Assembly (NCBI GenBank): GCA_035591015.1
Contig: JAXIUW010022230.1
Span: 1 to 64,000, forward strand
Length of the DNA: 64,000 nucleotides
Direction of reading: 5' to 3'
Origin: Cephalothrix simula
Lineage: Eukaryota > Nemertea > Palaeonemertea > Archinemertea > Cephalotrichidae
The position numbers and the translations under genes are program-made. Below are positions 52,438 to 61,481 of the stretch, in pieces; position 1 is the first letter of the stretch, and each line of letters starts with the position of its first letter. The notes beneath the pieces are model-generated. The model was not told the DNA's origin, ran no database searches, and was given only the letters and a program-made list of their open reading frames with translations.

Positions 52438-53910
52438 TTAGGCAGCACAATAAGCTGCTATTGTTGCTTCAACGCCTTGTTCCCAAATCATCTTCAGCCA
52501 GTATGCAAAGCAATCTCTAAAGCGTTGTTCTTCGGTTAAATCGCCGTAAATATGCCGCTGTTCTATCCATAGCAATGGATTACTTTGGGTCAAGTTGGCG
52601 CATGCCGTTAAGTCAGCCCAAAATGGGTCATTGGGTTCAATCACTGAGCCGTCTTCACGCACTCCGGCGCACATTCTTGCCCAGAGCGCCTCTGCCAAAC
52701 ATAACCCGTTAAATTTACCGTCTTGCCGTAAGGCTTCACGCAATACTGGCAGCAAAAAGTTAGGATGACGCGATGAGCCATCAAAGGCCACCCGACGGGT
52801 TGTGTCAAGAATGGCCGGGTTTTTAAAGCGTGACACAATAATCTCTGCATAAGCCTCTGGAGTGATTTGAGGAACTGCCTTAACCGTTGGCGCAATCTCT
52901 TGATCAAGAATCTTTCTAAGTAGACCCAAAACAACCGGATTATTCACACATTCCGAAATTGTTTTAAGCCCTAGCAACTCGCCAGCATTGGCAATTATTT
53001 GATGCCCACCGTTAAGAATACGAATTTTCATCGTTTCATATTCATGAACAAGATCAGAAAAAACCACTCCAGCCTTCTCTAATGGTGGGCGGCCAGCACA
53101 AAAATCATCCTCAATAACCCATTGGCGAAAGTTCTCATGAGTAACCGGCGCAGCCTCATCAATGCCTAATTGCTTCGCCAAGGCAAGCTCTTTTGAACCG
53201 GTGGCTGGCACAATGCAATCTACCATAGAATTAGGAAAACTTGCGTTTTTTTCAATCCAATCAGCTAAGTCAGCATCTGACATACCGGCTAATCCTAAAA
53301 TTGCTCGGCGCAAAGTAGAGCCGTTTTCCCTCAAATTATCACAGCTGAGGCAGGTGAATGCGCCCAAGCCTCGGTTGCGCCTAATTTTTAGTGCTTCAAC
53401 GATGGCACCGAATGCCGTTAACGGTTGCTGAGGATGCTTTGCGTCATGCAGAATATCTGGGTGCGCTGTATCAAAACCTTGTTCAGAATCAAAGAAGTAA
53501 CCGCCTTCGGTTATAGTTAGCGAAACAATGCGGATTTCGGGTTTGGTCATCTGCTCAATCAGCGCAGTATTATGCTCGATAACGGGTACAAAGCCGATTA
53601 TAGACCCAATAATCTCAACGGTGGTGCTATTGGGGTCAAGTTCAATCAAACTGGTTAAGTATTTTTGCGACTCAAGTTTATGACGCATATCTTCATCATT
53701 AGAGCGAACTCCTGCGCCAATTATCGCCCAATCATAAGCCAAGCCCATGTTCATCAAGCGGTGCAGATACCAAGCCTGATGCGCACGATGGAAGTTTCCC
53801 AAACCAATATGCACTATGCCGGGGGTTAGCTGACGGCGAGCATAGTTTGGGCCGATAACATTTTTAGGTTGTTGAATATTTTGTTTATTCACAAGATTTA
53901 ACTCATCCAA
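52438..53910 (-). CDS. mtlK: Mannitol 2-dehydrogenase
   Basis: Oxidises D-mannitol to D-fructose with NAD. The 490-aa protein of the long-chain polyol dehydrogenase family has an N-terminal Rossmann segment GIVHIGLGNFHRAHQAWYL and the catalytic signature KIRILNGGHQIIA (Lys, Asn, His). The start given is TTG at 53910, overlapping smoS; a GTG at 53892 (NKQNIQQ) aligns better with known MtlK N-termini. It is last gene of the polyol operon. Confidence 0.94.
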   Translation of the reverse strand: MDELNLVNKQNIQQPKNVIGPNYARRQLTPGIVHIGLGNFHRAHQAWYLHRLMNMGLAYDWAIIGAGVRSNDEDMRHKLESQKYLTSLIELDPNSTTVEIIGSIIGFVPVIEHNTALIEQMTKPEIRIVSLTITEGGYFFDSEQGFDTAHPDILHDAKHPQQPLTAFGAIVEALKIRRNRGLGAFTCLSCDNLRENGSTLRRAILGLAGMSDADLADWIEKNASFPNSMVDCIVPATGSKELALAKQLGIDEAAPVTHENFRQWVIEDDFCAGRPPLEKAGVVFSDLVHEYETMKIRILNGGHQIIANAGELLGLKTISECVNNPVVLGLLRKILDQEIAPTVKAVPQITPEAYAEIIVSRFKNPAILDTTRRVAFDGSSRHPNFLLPVLREALRQDGKFNGLCLAEALWARMCAGVREDGSVIEPNDPFWADLTACANLTQSNPLLWIEQRHIYGDLTEEQRFRDCFAYWLKMIWEQGVEATIAAYCAA

Positions 53911-54662
53911 TTGCCACCATCAACATTATAGGTCTGGGCAACAATATAGTCAGCTTCTGTGCTGGCAAGAAACACGGCCATACCGGTCAAATCAGCGGCA
54001 ACACCCATGCGCCCAAAAGGAACAGCCTTCGCTACCTCAATCTTTTTTTGGCCTTTGGGCTTGTTCTCGTGCTTCGCAAACAGAGCATCAACTCCATCCC
54101 AATGCTCACCATCAACCACACCCGGGGCAATGGCATTCACATTAATACCGTATTTAATCAAATCTAGTCCTGCTGATTGGGTTAGGCTAATAATGCTGGC
54201 TTTAGATGCACAATAAACGGCAACTAAGGGCTCTCCACGACGACCTGCCTGCGAAGCCATATTGATGATCTTACCGCCCTTTCCGCGTTTAATCATGTGT
54301 TTGGCAACAACTTGCAGGGTAAACAGCGTGCCGGCAACATTGGTGGCGAACACCCGCTGATAATCTTCTGGCGTTATTTCAATTATTGGCGCAGCACTAA
54401 AAATAGCGGCATTGTTGATTAGAATGTCAATGCATCCTAATTTGCTGATAGTTAGGGCTATTCCAGCTTCAATGCTGTCATAGTCGGTAACATCCATTTC
54501 TACGGCAATCGCTCCAATAGCAGCGGCCGTGTTTTGTGCTTTTTCAAGATTAATATCGGCAATGACAACTCGGGCTCCCTCATCTATGTATTTCTCTGCA
54601 AAGGCTTTTCCAATACCCTGAGCCGCACCAGTAATTAATGCGGTCTTGCCCTGAAGCCTCAT
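53898..54662 (-). CDS. smoS: Sorbitol dehydrogenase, SDR family
   Basis: Oxidises sorbitol to fructose (and galactitol to tagatose in known homologues). The 254-aa classical SDR has the cofactor loop [21 protein letters not shown], the catalytic Ser of [11 protein letters not shown], and YCASK (Tyr, Lys). Its ATG overlaps the smoK stop as ATGA. Confidence 0.92.
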   Translation of the reverse strand: MRLQGKTALITGAAQGIGKAFAEKYIDEGARVVIADINLEKAQNTAAAIGAIAVEMDVTDYDSIEAGIALTISKLGCIDILINNAAIFSAAPIIEITPEDYQRVFATNVAGTLFTLQVVAKHMIKRGKGGKIINMASQAGRRGEPLVAVYCASKASIISLTQSAGLDLIKYGINVNAIAPGVVDGEHWDGVDALFAKHENKPKGQKKIEVAKAVPFGRMGVAADLTGMAVFLASTEADYIVAQTYNVDGGNWMS

Positions 54663-55654
54663 ATAGCCATGCCATCTGCGCCAAATTTATAAACCTTGCC
54701 CAAAGGATTAAGGCCGATTATATCGTGGTATTTCACGTCAACATCACCGGGTGAGCGTACCGTAAGTTCGCCAACACCATCAACATGCACACGAATAAAG
54801 GTGTCAGATCCCAAATGCTCGGCCACACCAACTCGGCCACGCCAAGTGCCACCCTCAGCAACAACCTTAAAGTGCTCAGGACGAATACCTATGGCGTGAG
54901 CATCATGATTAGCGGCGTCTTTACCTTCAATAAAGTTCATCTTTGGAGAACCGATAAATCCGGCTACAAAGCGATTGCACGGGTTTTGATACAATTCAAG
55001 CGGTGCGCCAATTTGCTCAATAACACCAGCATGAAGCACTACAATTTTATCGGCCATAGTCATGGCTTCAACCTGATCATGGGTTACATAAACCATCGTC
55101 GTCTTTAGTTGACGATGCAAATCTGTAATCTCGGCACGCATATTTACCCGCAGCGCAGCATCTAAGTTTGACAATGGCTCATCAAACAAAAAGGCAGCTG
55201 GCTCACGCACAATAGCTCGTCCAATTGCTACTCGCTGACGCTGGCCGCCCGACAATTGTCCAGGGCGCTTATCAAGATAGTCGGTTAAATTCAAAATATG
55301 GGCTACACTGCTGATTTTTTCATCGGTAATGGCCTTATCAACGCCGGCCATCTTAAGCGGAAAAGCAATATTCTTACGCACAGACATATGTGGATAAAGG
55401 GCATATGATTGAAACACCATCGCTAATCCACGCTGGGCGGGGGCAATATTCGTAGAATCTTTGCCATCAATGGTAATCTTGCCTGACGAAACATCTTCAA
55501 GCCCGGCAATCAAGCGCAGCAAAGTAGATTTTCCGCAGCCCGATGGACCAACAAAAACAACAAAATTGCCGTCATCAATCTCAAGATTAAGCGGTGGAAT
55601 AACCTTAGAGTCTCCAAAATACTTCTCTACATCTTTTAGTACAATTTTACCCAT
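54659..55654 (-). CDS. smoK: Polyol ABC transporter ATPase
   Basis: A MalK/UgpC-type ATPase that powers sugar-alcohol uptake. The 331-aa protein has Walker [10 protein letters not shown], signature [14 protein letters not shown], Walker [12 protein letters not shown] and switch His in VTHDQ, followed by a C-terminal TOBE/MalK regulatory domain (about 240-331). Ribosome site AAGGAAG overlaps the smoG stop. Confidence 0.94.
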   Translation of the reverse strand: MGKIVLKDVEKYFGDSKVIPPLNLEIDDGNFVVFVGPSGCGKSTLLRLIAGLEDVSSGKITIDGKDSTNIAPAQRGLAMVFQSYALYPHMSVRKNIAFPLKMAGVDKAITDEKISSVAHILNLTDYLDKRPGQLSGGQRQRVAIGRAIVREPAAFLFDEPLSNLDAALRVNMRAEITDLHRQLKTTMVYVTHDQVEAMTMADKIVVLHAGVIEQIGAPLELYQNPCNRFVAGFIGSPKMNFIEGKDAANHDAHAIGIRPEHFKVVAEGGTWRGRVGVAEHLGSDTFIRVHVDGVGELTVRSPGDVDVKYHDIIGLNPLGKVYKFGADGMAI

Positions 55655-55663
55655 AATGCTTCC

Positions 55664-56494
55664 TTATTTAACCGCTCCAAAAGTTAAGCCTCGTACAAGC
55701 TGTTTCTGCGAAAACCACCCCATCACTAAAATTGGCGCAATGGCCATCGTTGAAGCCGCAGAGAGTTTGGCGTAAAACAACCCTTCAGGGCTTGAATAGC
55801 TAGCAATAAATGCGGTTAGTGGTGCTGCCTTAGCCGCTGTGAGATTTAGCGTCCAAAAAGCCTCGTTCCACGCCAAAATAATGTTTAATAATATGGTAGA
55901 GGCAATTCCGGGAATCGCCATCGGCGTTAAGATGTACAATACTTCTTGTAGCAATTTGGCTCCATCCATGCGGGAGGCTTCTAAAATTTCGCTTGGAATT
56001 TCACGGAAGTAAGTATAGAGCATCCACACGATGATGGGCAAGTTCATCAGCATCAAAACTACCACTAACCCAATGCGACTATCTAAAATGCCCAGTTCAA
56101 TGAACATGATATAAATTGGATAAAGCACACCAACTGCCGGCAACATTTTAGTTGAAAGCATCCACATCAGTATGCCCCGGGTGCGATTAGAAGGTACAAA
56201 AGCCATTGACCAAGCCGCCGGAACGGCAACTAGCACACCTAGTAATGTAGAGCCAACAGCAATTATGACCGAATTATAAAAATGCTTAAAGTAATCAGAG
56301 CGTTCTTGAACAACGCTGTAGCTCTCAAAAGTCCATGCTGAAGTTAAAACCTCTATCGGGGTACGAATTGCATCACCCTCGGTCTTAAAAGACAGAACAA
56401 TAATCCAGAGAATCGGAAAAAATATTATTAGACCAATTGAGCATGTCAACACCGTGTTAAACGCTTTACGACGAACTGTAACCGAGCGTGCCAT
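55664..56494 (-). CDS. smoG: Polyol ABC transporter permease (MalG-type)
   Basis: A 276-aa inner-membrane permease with six helices and the EAA loop EASRMDGAKLLQEVLYILTPMAIPG, which docks on the ATPase. AGGAGA ahead of its ATG overlaps the smoF stop codon. Confidence 0.93.
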   Translation of the reverse strand: MARSVTVRRKAFNTVLTCSIGLIIFFPILWIIVLSFKTEGDAIRTPIEVLTSAWTFESYSVVQERSDYFKHFYNSVIIAVGSTLLGVLVAVPAAWSMAFVPSNRTRGILMWMLSTKMLPAVGVLYPIYIMFIELGILDSRIGLVVVLMLMNLPIIVWMLYTYFREIPSEILEASRMDGAKLLQEVLYILTPMAIPGIASTILLNIILAWNEAFWTLNLTAAKAAPLTAFIASYSSPEGLFYAKLSAASTMAIAPILVMGWFSQKQLVRGLTFGAVK

Positions 56495-56504
56495 GCTTTA
56501 TCTC

Positions 56505-57377
56505 CTATGCATCTAAGTTTTTGCCTACAATGCGCATTAAAAAAATGGCTACAATATTAGCTAAAATGATGGCATAAACTCCACCAGCTGAACCAAGTCC
56601 CACATTTTGGCTTTCCAATACACGTTGAAAAATCAGGTAAGTAAGAGTTTTGGTGCCAAATGCGCCTGCGGTAGTTACAAAAATTTCGGCAAATATTGAT
56701 AGTAAGAAGATAGTTTGAATAAGCAAAACCACCGTAATCGCTCTGGCTAAATGCGGCAAAACAATATGCCAAAAGCGATTGATTGCATTAGCACCGTCCA
56801 TTTCGGCGGCTTCTATCTGCTCACGGTCAAGCGATTGAATTGCAGTCAGCAAGATTAGTGTTGCGAAGGGCAACCATTGCCAAGAAACAATGGCTACTAT
56901 TGAAGGTAACGATACCTGACTGAGCCATTGAACGGGTTCAGCTCCAAAGGCACGCCAAATATGGGCTAAGAAGCCATTATTTGAATCCATGAACATGTTT
57001 TTCCATACCAACCCTGAGACGGTAGGCATCACGAAAAACGGTGCAATAACTAAAATGCGGGCTATGCCCTGCCCCCACATTGGCTGATCTAGCAGAATAG
57101 CCAACAAAACGCCGAGCATTATTGTAATGAATAAGACACCGCCAACAATAATCAGTGTCGTTGCGATTGATGGCCAAAAAGAGCTTGATGATACAAAGCG
57201 AACAAAGTTATCAAACCCAACCCAGCCTAAGTCACCCCCCCGTAGCGGAAGATACTTTCTGAATGAAAAGTAAAGGGTCATCGCCAAAGGGACCAGCATC
57301 CAACCCAAGAGCAAGATTACCGATGGCGCAAGCATCATGCGCGCTGTTAGTCTTAAACTTGAGTTAGAGCTGGTCAT
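56505..57377 (-). CDS. smoF: Polyol ABC transporter permease (MalF-type)
   Basis: A 290-aa permease with six helices and EAA loop EAAEMDGANAINRFWHIVLPHL. The ATG at 57377 is chosen because AGGAGA lies 7 bases upstream; the longer in-frame TTG at 57395 has no such site and nearly abuts the smoE stop. Confidence 0.93.
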   Translation of the reverse strand: MTSSNSSLRLTARMMLAPSVILLLGWMLVPLAMTLYFSFRKYLPLRGGDLGWVGFDNFVRFVSSSSFWPSIATTLIIVGGVLFITIMLGVLLAILLDQPMWGQGIARILVIAPFFVMPTVSGLVWKNMFMDSNNGFLAHIWRAFGAEPVQWLSQVSLPSIVAIVSWQWLPFATLILLTAIQSLDREQIEAAEMDGANAINRFWHIVLPHLARAITVVLLIQTIFLLSIFAEIFVTTAGAFGTKTLTYLIFQRVLESQNVGLGSAGGVYAIILANIVAIFLMRIVGKNLDA

Positions 57378-57398
57378 TAAGAAGTCTCCTAGCAAATC

Positions 57399-58706
57399 TT
57401 AACGATAGCCAGCAGCTTCCATAGCATCATTGGTAATGGCTTGCGCCTTCCTTAGTGCTTGCGCCACGGTCTGTTGACCGGCATAGGCTGCAGAGAATTC
57501 TTGGCTAACATCGTTGGCAATACCAGCAAATTCTGGAATGGCCACAAACTGAATACCAATATAAGGAACAGGCTTTACCGTTGGATCATCTGGATTAGCA
57601 GCCAGAATTGATCTTAGCGTCATTTTTGCGAAGGGAATATCTTTATAATTCCTATTATTGTACAGCGATTGACGCGTACCCGGAGGAACATTCGCCCAGC
57701 CTTCTTTTTTGGCGACAAGTTCTAAATATTCTTTAGAGGTTGCCCATTCAATAAACTCTTTGGCAGCATCTGCTTTTTGAGTTCCAGATGGAATGGCTAA
57801 CGCCCATGCCCACAGCCAGTTTGATTTTTTGCTGACGCCCTCACTATTAGGAGCCAATGCAAAACCAACTTTGTCAGCTACTGTAGAATCTTTGGGGTTG
57901 GTTACAAAAGAAGCTGCAACTGTGGCATCTATCCACATGCCACACTTGCCTTGCTGGAACAGAGATAAGTTCTCGTTAAAGCCATTTGTTGCATAGCCCG
58001 CTGGGCCAGATTCATTCATGAGTGCTACAAAAAACTCTAATGCTTCTCTCCACTCTGGAGTGTTGAATTGGGCATTCCAGTCTTCATCAAACCAACGTGC
58101 GCCAAAAGAATTTGCCGTAACAGTTATAAAAGCACCGCCTTCACCCCAGCCGGCTTTGCCACGCAGACAAACGCCATTAATGCCGTTTTTACGATCAGTC
58201 ATCGCCGCCGCCGCTTTACGAATAAATTGCCACGTTGGCGCTTCGGGCATTTTTAAGCCCGCTTTTTTCATCAAGTCAGTTCGGTACATGATCATTGAGC
58301 TTTCGCCATAAAAGGGTGCCGCATACAGATTGCCATCGGCACTCAAACCGGCTCGCATGGCTGGCAAGATGTCATTCACATCGTAACTTGCTGGCAGGTC
58401 ATTCAGAGGCACTAACCAACCGTTCTTGCCCCAGATGGGCGTTTCATACATACCAATTGTCATAATGTCAAAGGCACCGCCTTTGGTGGTTATGTCAGTG
58501 GTAACACGCTGTCTGAGCACATTTTCTTCAAGAGTTACCCATTCAACTTTATGCCCGGTTTTTTTGGTAAATTCATCGGTAAGCCCCTGCATTCTAATCA
58601 TATCGCCATTATTAACAGTGGCGATGGTTATAGTTTCTGCAGCACCAGCGGCCATAGCGATGGCCATAGCACACATGCTTATCAAGGTCGTTTTAACGAA
58701 ATGCAT
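57399..58706 (-). CDS. smoE: Polyol-binding periplasmic protein
   Basis: Captures mannitol/sorbitol for the SmoFGK importer. The 435-aa protein has a signal peptide (1-22, ending AGAAET) and a type 1 extracellular solute-binding fold (EWVTLEENVLRQRVTTDI, FYGESSMIMYRTDLMKKAG, MWIDATVAASFV). A strong AAAAGGAGAA ribosome site precedes the ATG and a consensus promoter lies upstream, as expected for the first and most highly made product of the operon. Confidence 0.94.
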   Translation of the reverse strand: MHFVKTTLISMCAMAIAMAAGAAETITIATVNNGDMIRMQGLTDEFTKKTGHKVEWVTLEENVLRQRVTTDITTKGGAFDIMTIGMYETPIWGKNGWLVPLNDLPASYDVNDILPAMRAGLSADGNLYAAPFYGESSMIMYRTDLMKKAGLKMPEAPTWQFIRKAAAAMTDRKNGINGVCLRGKAGWGEGGAFITVTANSFGARWFDEDWNAQFNTPEWREALEFFVALMNESGPAGYATNGFNENLSLFQQGKCGMWIDATVAASFVTNPKDSTVADKVGFALAPNSEGVSKKSNWLWAWALAIPSGTQKADAAKEFIEWATSKEYLELVAKKEGWANVPPGTRQSLYNNRNYKDIPFAKMTLRSILAANPDDPTVKPVPYIGIQFVAIPEFAGIANDVSQEFSAAYAGQQTVAQALRKAQAITNDAMEAAGYR

Positions 58707-58753
58707 AACATTCTCCTTTTGTCTGTTAACGGTAAAATTTCTTGATGGGCAAC

Positions 58754-58781
58754 AGTATAGACACTAAAAACAAATTGTCAA
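58754..58781 (-). promoter_or_regulatory. Near-consensus sigma-70 promoter of the polyol operon
   Basis: On the minus strand TTGACA (58776-58781) is separated by 16 bp from TATACT (58754-58759). The predicted start is about 40 bp before the smoE ATG. The hexamers match at 6/6 and 5/6. Confidence 0.85.
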
Positions 58782-59040
58782 GGCAGGTTACTATGTTTGA
58801 TTATTTGTTATTAAGAATACAACCTGCTTATGAGTCGCTACACAAGGCCATCCGGCTGATAGCTGTTGATAGATTCACTACTTATTTTTACTTGATAATA
58901 AATTTAGATAAATAATTTTTCTTGCATATAATGATGTCTACACGGCAATAATTGATTGGAGATACGTTAATAGAGAAGATTATGACCGGAAAGAATGCTC
59001 GGCGTGCATTTATGCTAATACACTGGAATCACATGATGAT

Positions 59041-59113
59041 AAAACCTAAGATAGTATCTAGGGTAATATCTAGGGTAGTATCTTGGAATAGTATCTGAAT
59101 AGCACCTAGAACT
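59041..59113. repeat. 12-bp degenerate tandem repeats
   Basis: Units AAAACCTAAGAT, AGTATCTAGGGT, AATATCTAGGGT, AGTATCTTGGAAT, AGTATCTGAAT and AGCACCTAGAACT, 11-13 bp each. Sequence is unrelated to the GNCTTT arrays. Confidence 0.75.
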
Positions 59114-59348
59114 GCTTAAACGATAGCTAGCACTGGTTACACACGATGCAGAAGACTATGAATACTCGGTAGCCTCGCCCTCTAGTGTCGTTCCATGTTC
59201 TCACCCCCCTAGCACCAACCCTTGTTCTCTCACGCAAATAGCAAAGCTGACTTCAAAGCAAGGCCGGGCGGTAGAATAAAGCAGTTGAGCGTCAACCTCA
59301 AAGACTTACATGCTTAGCTTTACTCACTTAGTGTAGAGCTCTAAACCG

Positions 59349-60563
59349 CTACGCTAGCTTATTGGCAACAGCATTAATGAAGCTCTCGGTATTCAGATAG
59401 CTATTATCGGGCGGAGTGCTTGTTCCATGCACGCAGATGGCGAGGTCTTTAGTCATTTCACCGCCTTCAACCGCATTGATGCAGGCTGCTTCAAGGTTTT
59501 CAGCGAACTCTTTGAGACTTGCATTGCTGTCTAATTTAGCACGATGAGCTAATCCACGAGTCCAAGCAAAGATGGAGGCAATAGGATTGGTGCTAGTCGG
59601 TTTACCGGCCTGATGCTGGCGATAATGCCTAGTTACCGTTCCATGAGCAGCCTCAGACAAGACTGTCCGTCCATTTGGGCAAAAAAGAATTGAGGTCATC
59701 AAACCCAGCGAGCCAAAGCCCTGAGCGACCATATCAGACATCACATCACCATCATAGTTTTTGCATGCCCATACTATGCCGCCCTCTTGCTTCAAGGCCG
59801 AGGCGACTAAGTCATCAATCAAACGGTGTTCGTAGATTAGACCGGCTTGTTCAAAATCTGCTTTGAATTTTGAATCATACATTTGTTGAAAGGTGTCTTT
59901 GAAGAGGGCATCATAGGTCTTCAGGATGGTGTTCTTAGTGCTTAAATACAGCGGATATTGACGTACTAAGGCATATTGAAAGCAGGCCGAGGCAAAGTCT
60001 TCTACAGATTTCTTAGTGTTAAACATACCCATAGCCACGCCACTGCCATCAAAGTCATTCACAGTCCAGCTTTGAGCTTTGCCTTGAGACGGCTCGTAGA
60101 CTAGGCGCAACTTTCCGGGTTGGTCAATCTTTATGTCAACGGCTTTGTATTGATCAGCATGAGCATGGCGACCAATAACAATGGGCTTAGTCCATGAAGA
60201 AACAAAGCGTGGAACATTCTTGCAGACAATCGGTTCGCGGAATATGGTGCCACCAAGAATATTGCGCATGGTGCCATTGGGACTACGCCACATTTGCTTA
60301 AGATTAAATTCTTTGACACGGGCTTCATCTGGAGTGATGGTGGCGCATTTAATGCCTACATCGTGCTTGGCTATGGCCTGAGCAGCATCTACGGTAATCT
60401 TATCTTCGGTTTTGTCACGATTTTCTACCGATAAATCAAAGTCAACGATGTTAATATCAAGGTACGGCTCAATGAGCTTTTCACGAATCATTTTCCACAT
60501 AACCTTGGCCATTTCATCGCCATCCAAAACAACAACAGAGTTATCTACTTTTATCTTAGACAT
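59349..60563 (-). CDS. icd: NADP-dependent isocitrate dehydrogenase (dimeric type II)
   Basis: Decarboxylates isocitrate to 2-oxoglutarate in the TCA cycle, making NADPH. The 404-aa protein matches the eukaryote/alphaproteobacteria-type dimeric enzyme rather than E. coli Icd: [15 protein letters not shown] at the N-terminus, [19 protein letters not shown] for substrate, and NYDGDVMSD for metal. AAGGAT precedes the ATG. gloB lies 60 bp upstream on the same strand. Confidence 0.95.
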   Translation of the reverse strand: MSKIKVDNSVVVLDGDEMAKVMWKMIREKLIEPYLDINIVDFDLSVENRDKTEDKITVDAAQAIAKHDVGIKCATITPDEARVKEFNLKQMWRSPNGTMRNILGGTIFREPIVCKNVPRFVSSWTKPIVIGRHAHADQYKAVDIKIDQPGKLRLVYEPSQGKAQSWTVNDFDGSGVAMGMFNTKKSVEDFASACFQYALVRQYPLYLSTKNTILKTYDALFKDTFQQMYDSKFKADFEQAGLIYEHRLIDDLVASALKQEGGIVWACKNYDGDVMSDMVAQGFGSLGLMTSILFCPNGRTVLSEAAHGTVTRHYRQHQAGKPTSTNPIASIFAWTRGLAHRAKLDSNASLKEFAENLEAACINAVEGGEMTKDLAICVHGTSTPPDNSYLNTESFINAVANKLA

Positions 60564-60623
60564 TTATCCTTTTTCAAAATTATTAGTTAGGGGTTAATAG
60601 AAGCCCTTAAGTTTTTAGCAGGC

Positions 60624-61373
60624 TTAAAATCTATCTTTCATTTTTCGTAAGGTTGAGAACACCTCTACATCCGAGTAACCTTCCATACTCAGTTTAGAGC
60701 GAATACTTGGGCTAGCGCAACGCAAAAAAGGGTTAATTAGCCTTTCTTTACCTAACGATGAAGGCGTACTTGGCATATTAAGATTTGCTAATGTAGTTTG
60801 AGCTTGCTCATTGTCAGGCTCAACATTTAGCGCAAACCTAAGATTGGCCGCAGTATATTCGTGTCCAAAGTAGACTTCGGTGCTATCAGACAACTGGCCA
60901 AGCCTGTTATTAAGAGAGTCATGCATCATTTGATAAGTTCCCTCAAACACACGGCCACAACCTGCCGAAAACATAGTATCGCCTACAAATAATTTATCAT
61001 CAACTAAATAACTAACCGATCCTATGGTATGCCCCGGAGTATGAATAACCCTGCCTTGGCTATCACCAACGGTAAAAGTTTGACCATCTTCTAATGGATT
61101 AGTCATAGTTGGGATGCGTGGCTGATCAATACGATGCGCATAGACACGCAACTGGCCAAATTCTTTAACTAATGGAGCATTGCCATGGGTATGATCCCAG
61201 CAATGATGCGTGTTCAAGATGCCTTCTAGTTCAACCTTTTCAGCATGAATTGCATCAATTACTGGTTTGGCTGAAGATGGATCAAGCACAACAGCTTTGG
61301 CAGTCTTTGTGCAGATTATCAGGTAGGCATAATTATCGGAAAGGCAAGAAATAGTTACTACTTTAATACTCAT
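60624..61373 (-). CDS. gloB: Hydroxyacylglutathione hydrolase (glyoxalase II), His-to-Cys in metal motif
   Basis: Hydrolyses S-lactoylglutathione to lactate and glutathione in methylglyoxal detoxification. The 249-aa MBL-fold protein has TPGHT, GDTMFSAGCGR, GHEYT and NPFLR as in GloB. The THxHxDH metal motif reads THHCWDH (55-61): the second histidine is Cys58. Cys could still bind zinc but this is unusual. It sits between proS and icd; the 5' leader is built from 12-15-bp repeats. Confidence 0.88.
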   Translation of the reverse strand: MSIKVVTISCLSDNYAYLIICTKTAKAVVLDPSSAKPVIDAIHAEKVELEGILNTHHCWDHTHGNAPLVKEFGQLRVYAHRIDQPRIPTMTNPLEDGQTFTVGDSQGRVIHTPGHTIGSVSYLVDDKLFVGDTMFSAGCGRVFEGTYQMMHDSLNNRLGQLSDSTEVYFGHEYTAANLRFALNVEPDNEQAQTTLANLNMPSTPSSLGKERLINPFLRCASPSIRSKLSMEGYSDVEVFSTLRKMKDRF

Positions 61374-61382
61374 CGGGGCTTG

Positions 61383-61481
61383 CTTCTATCAATAGGCTTG
61401 CATCAATGAGCTTTTATTAATCGGCTTTTATCAACAGGCCTGTGTCAATAATTTTTATCAATAGCCTTATCAATAGGCTTG
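61383..61481. repeat. 12-15-bp degenerate tandem array at the proS/gloB junction
   Basis: About seven units, for example GCTTTTATTAATC, GGCTTTTATCAACA, GGCCTGTGTCAATA, ATTTTTATCAATA and GCCTTATCAATA. The array fills the whole gap and extends about 10 bp into proS, so that the proS stop codon (61470-61472) is part of a unit. It shares the GNCTTT...TCAAT core with the array at 31256. Confidence 0.8.

Larger units (their letters stand above)
58707..59348. other. 642-bp gap between the polyol operon and icd
   Basis: This holds the smoE promoter (described separately) and a 12-bp repeat stretch at 59041-59113. The rest shows no gene, and no regulator is present to control the operon. Confidence 0.6.
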
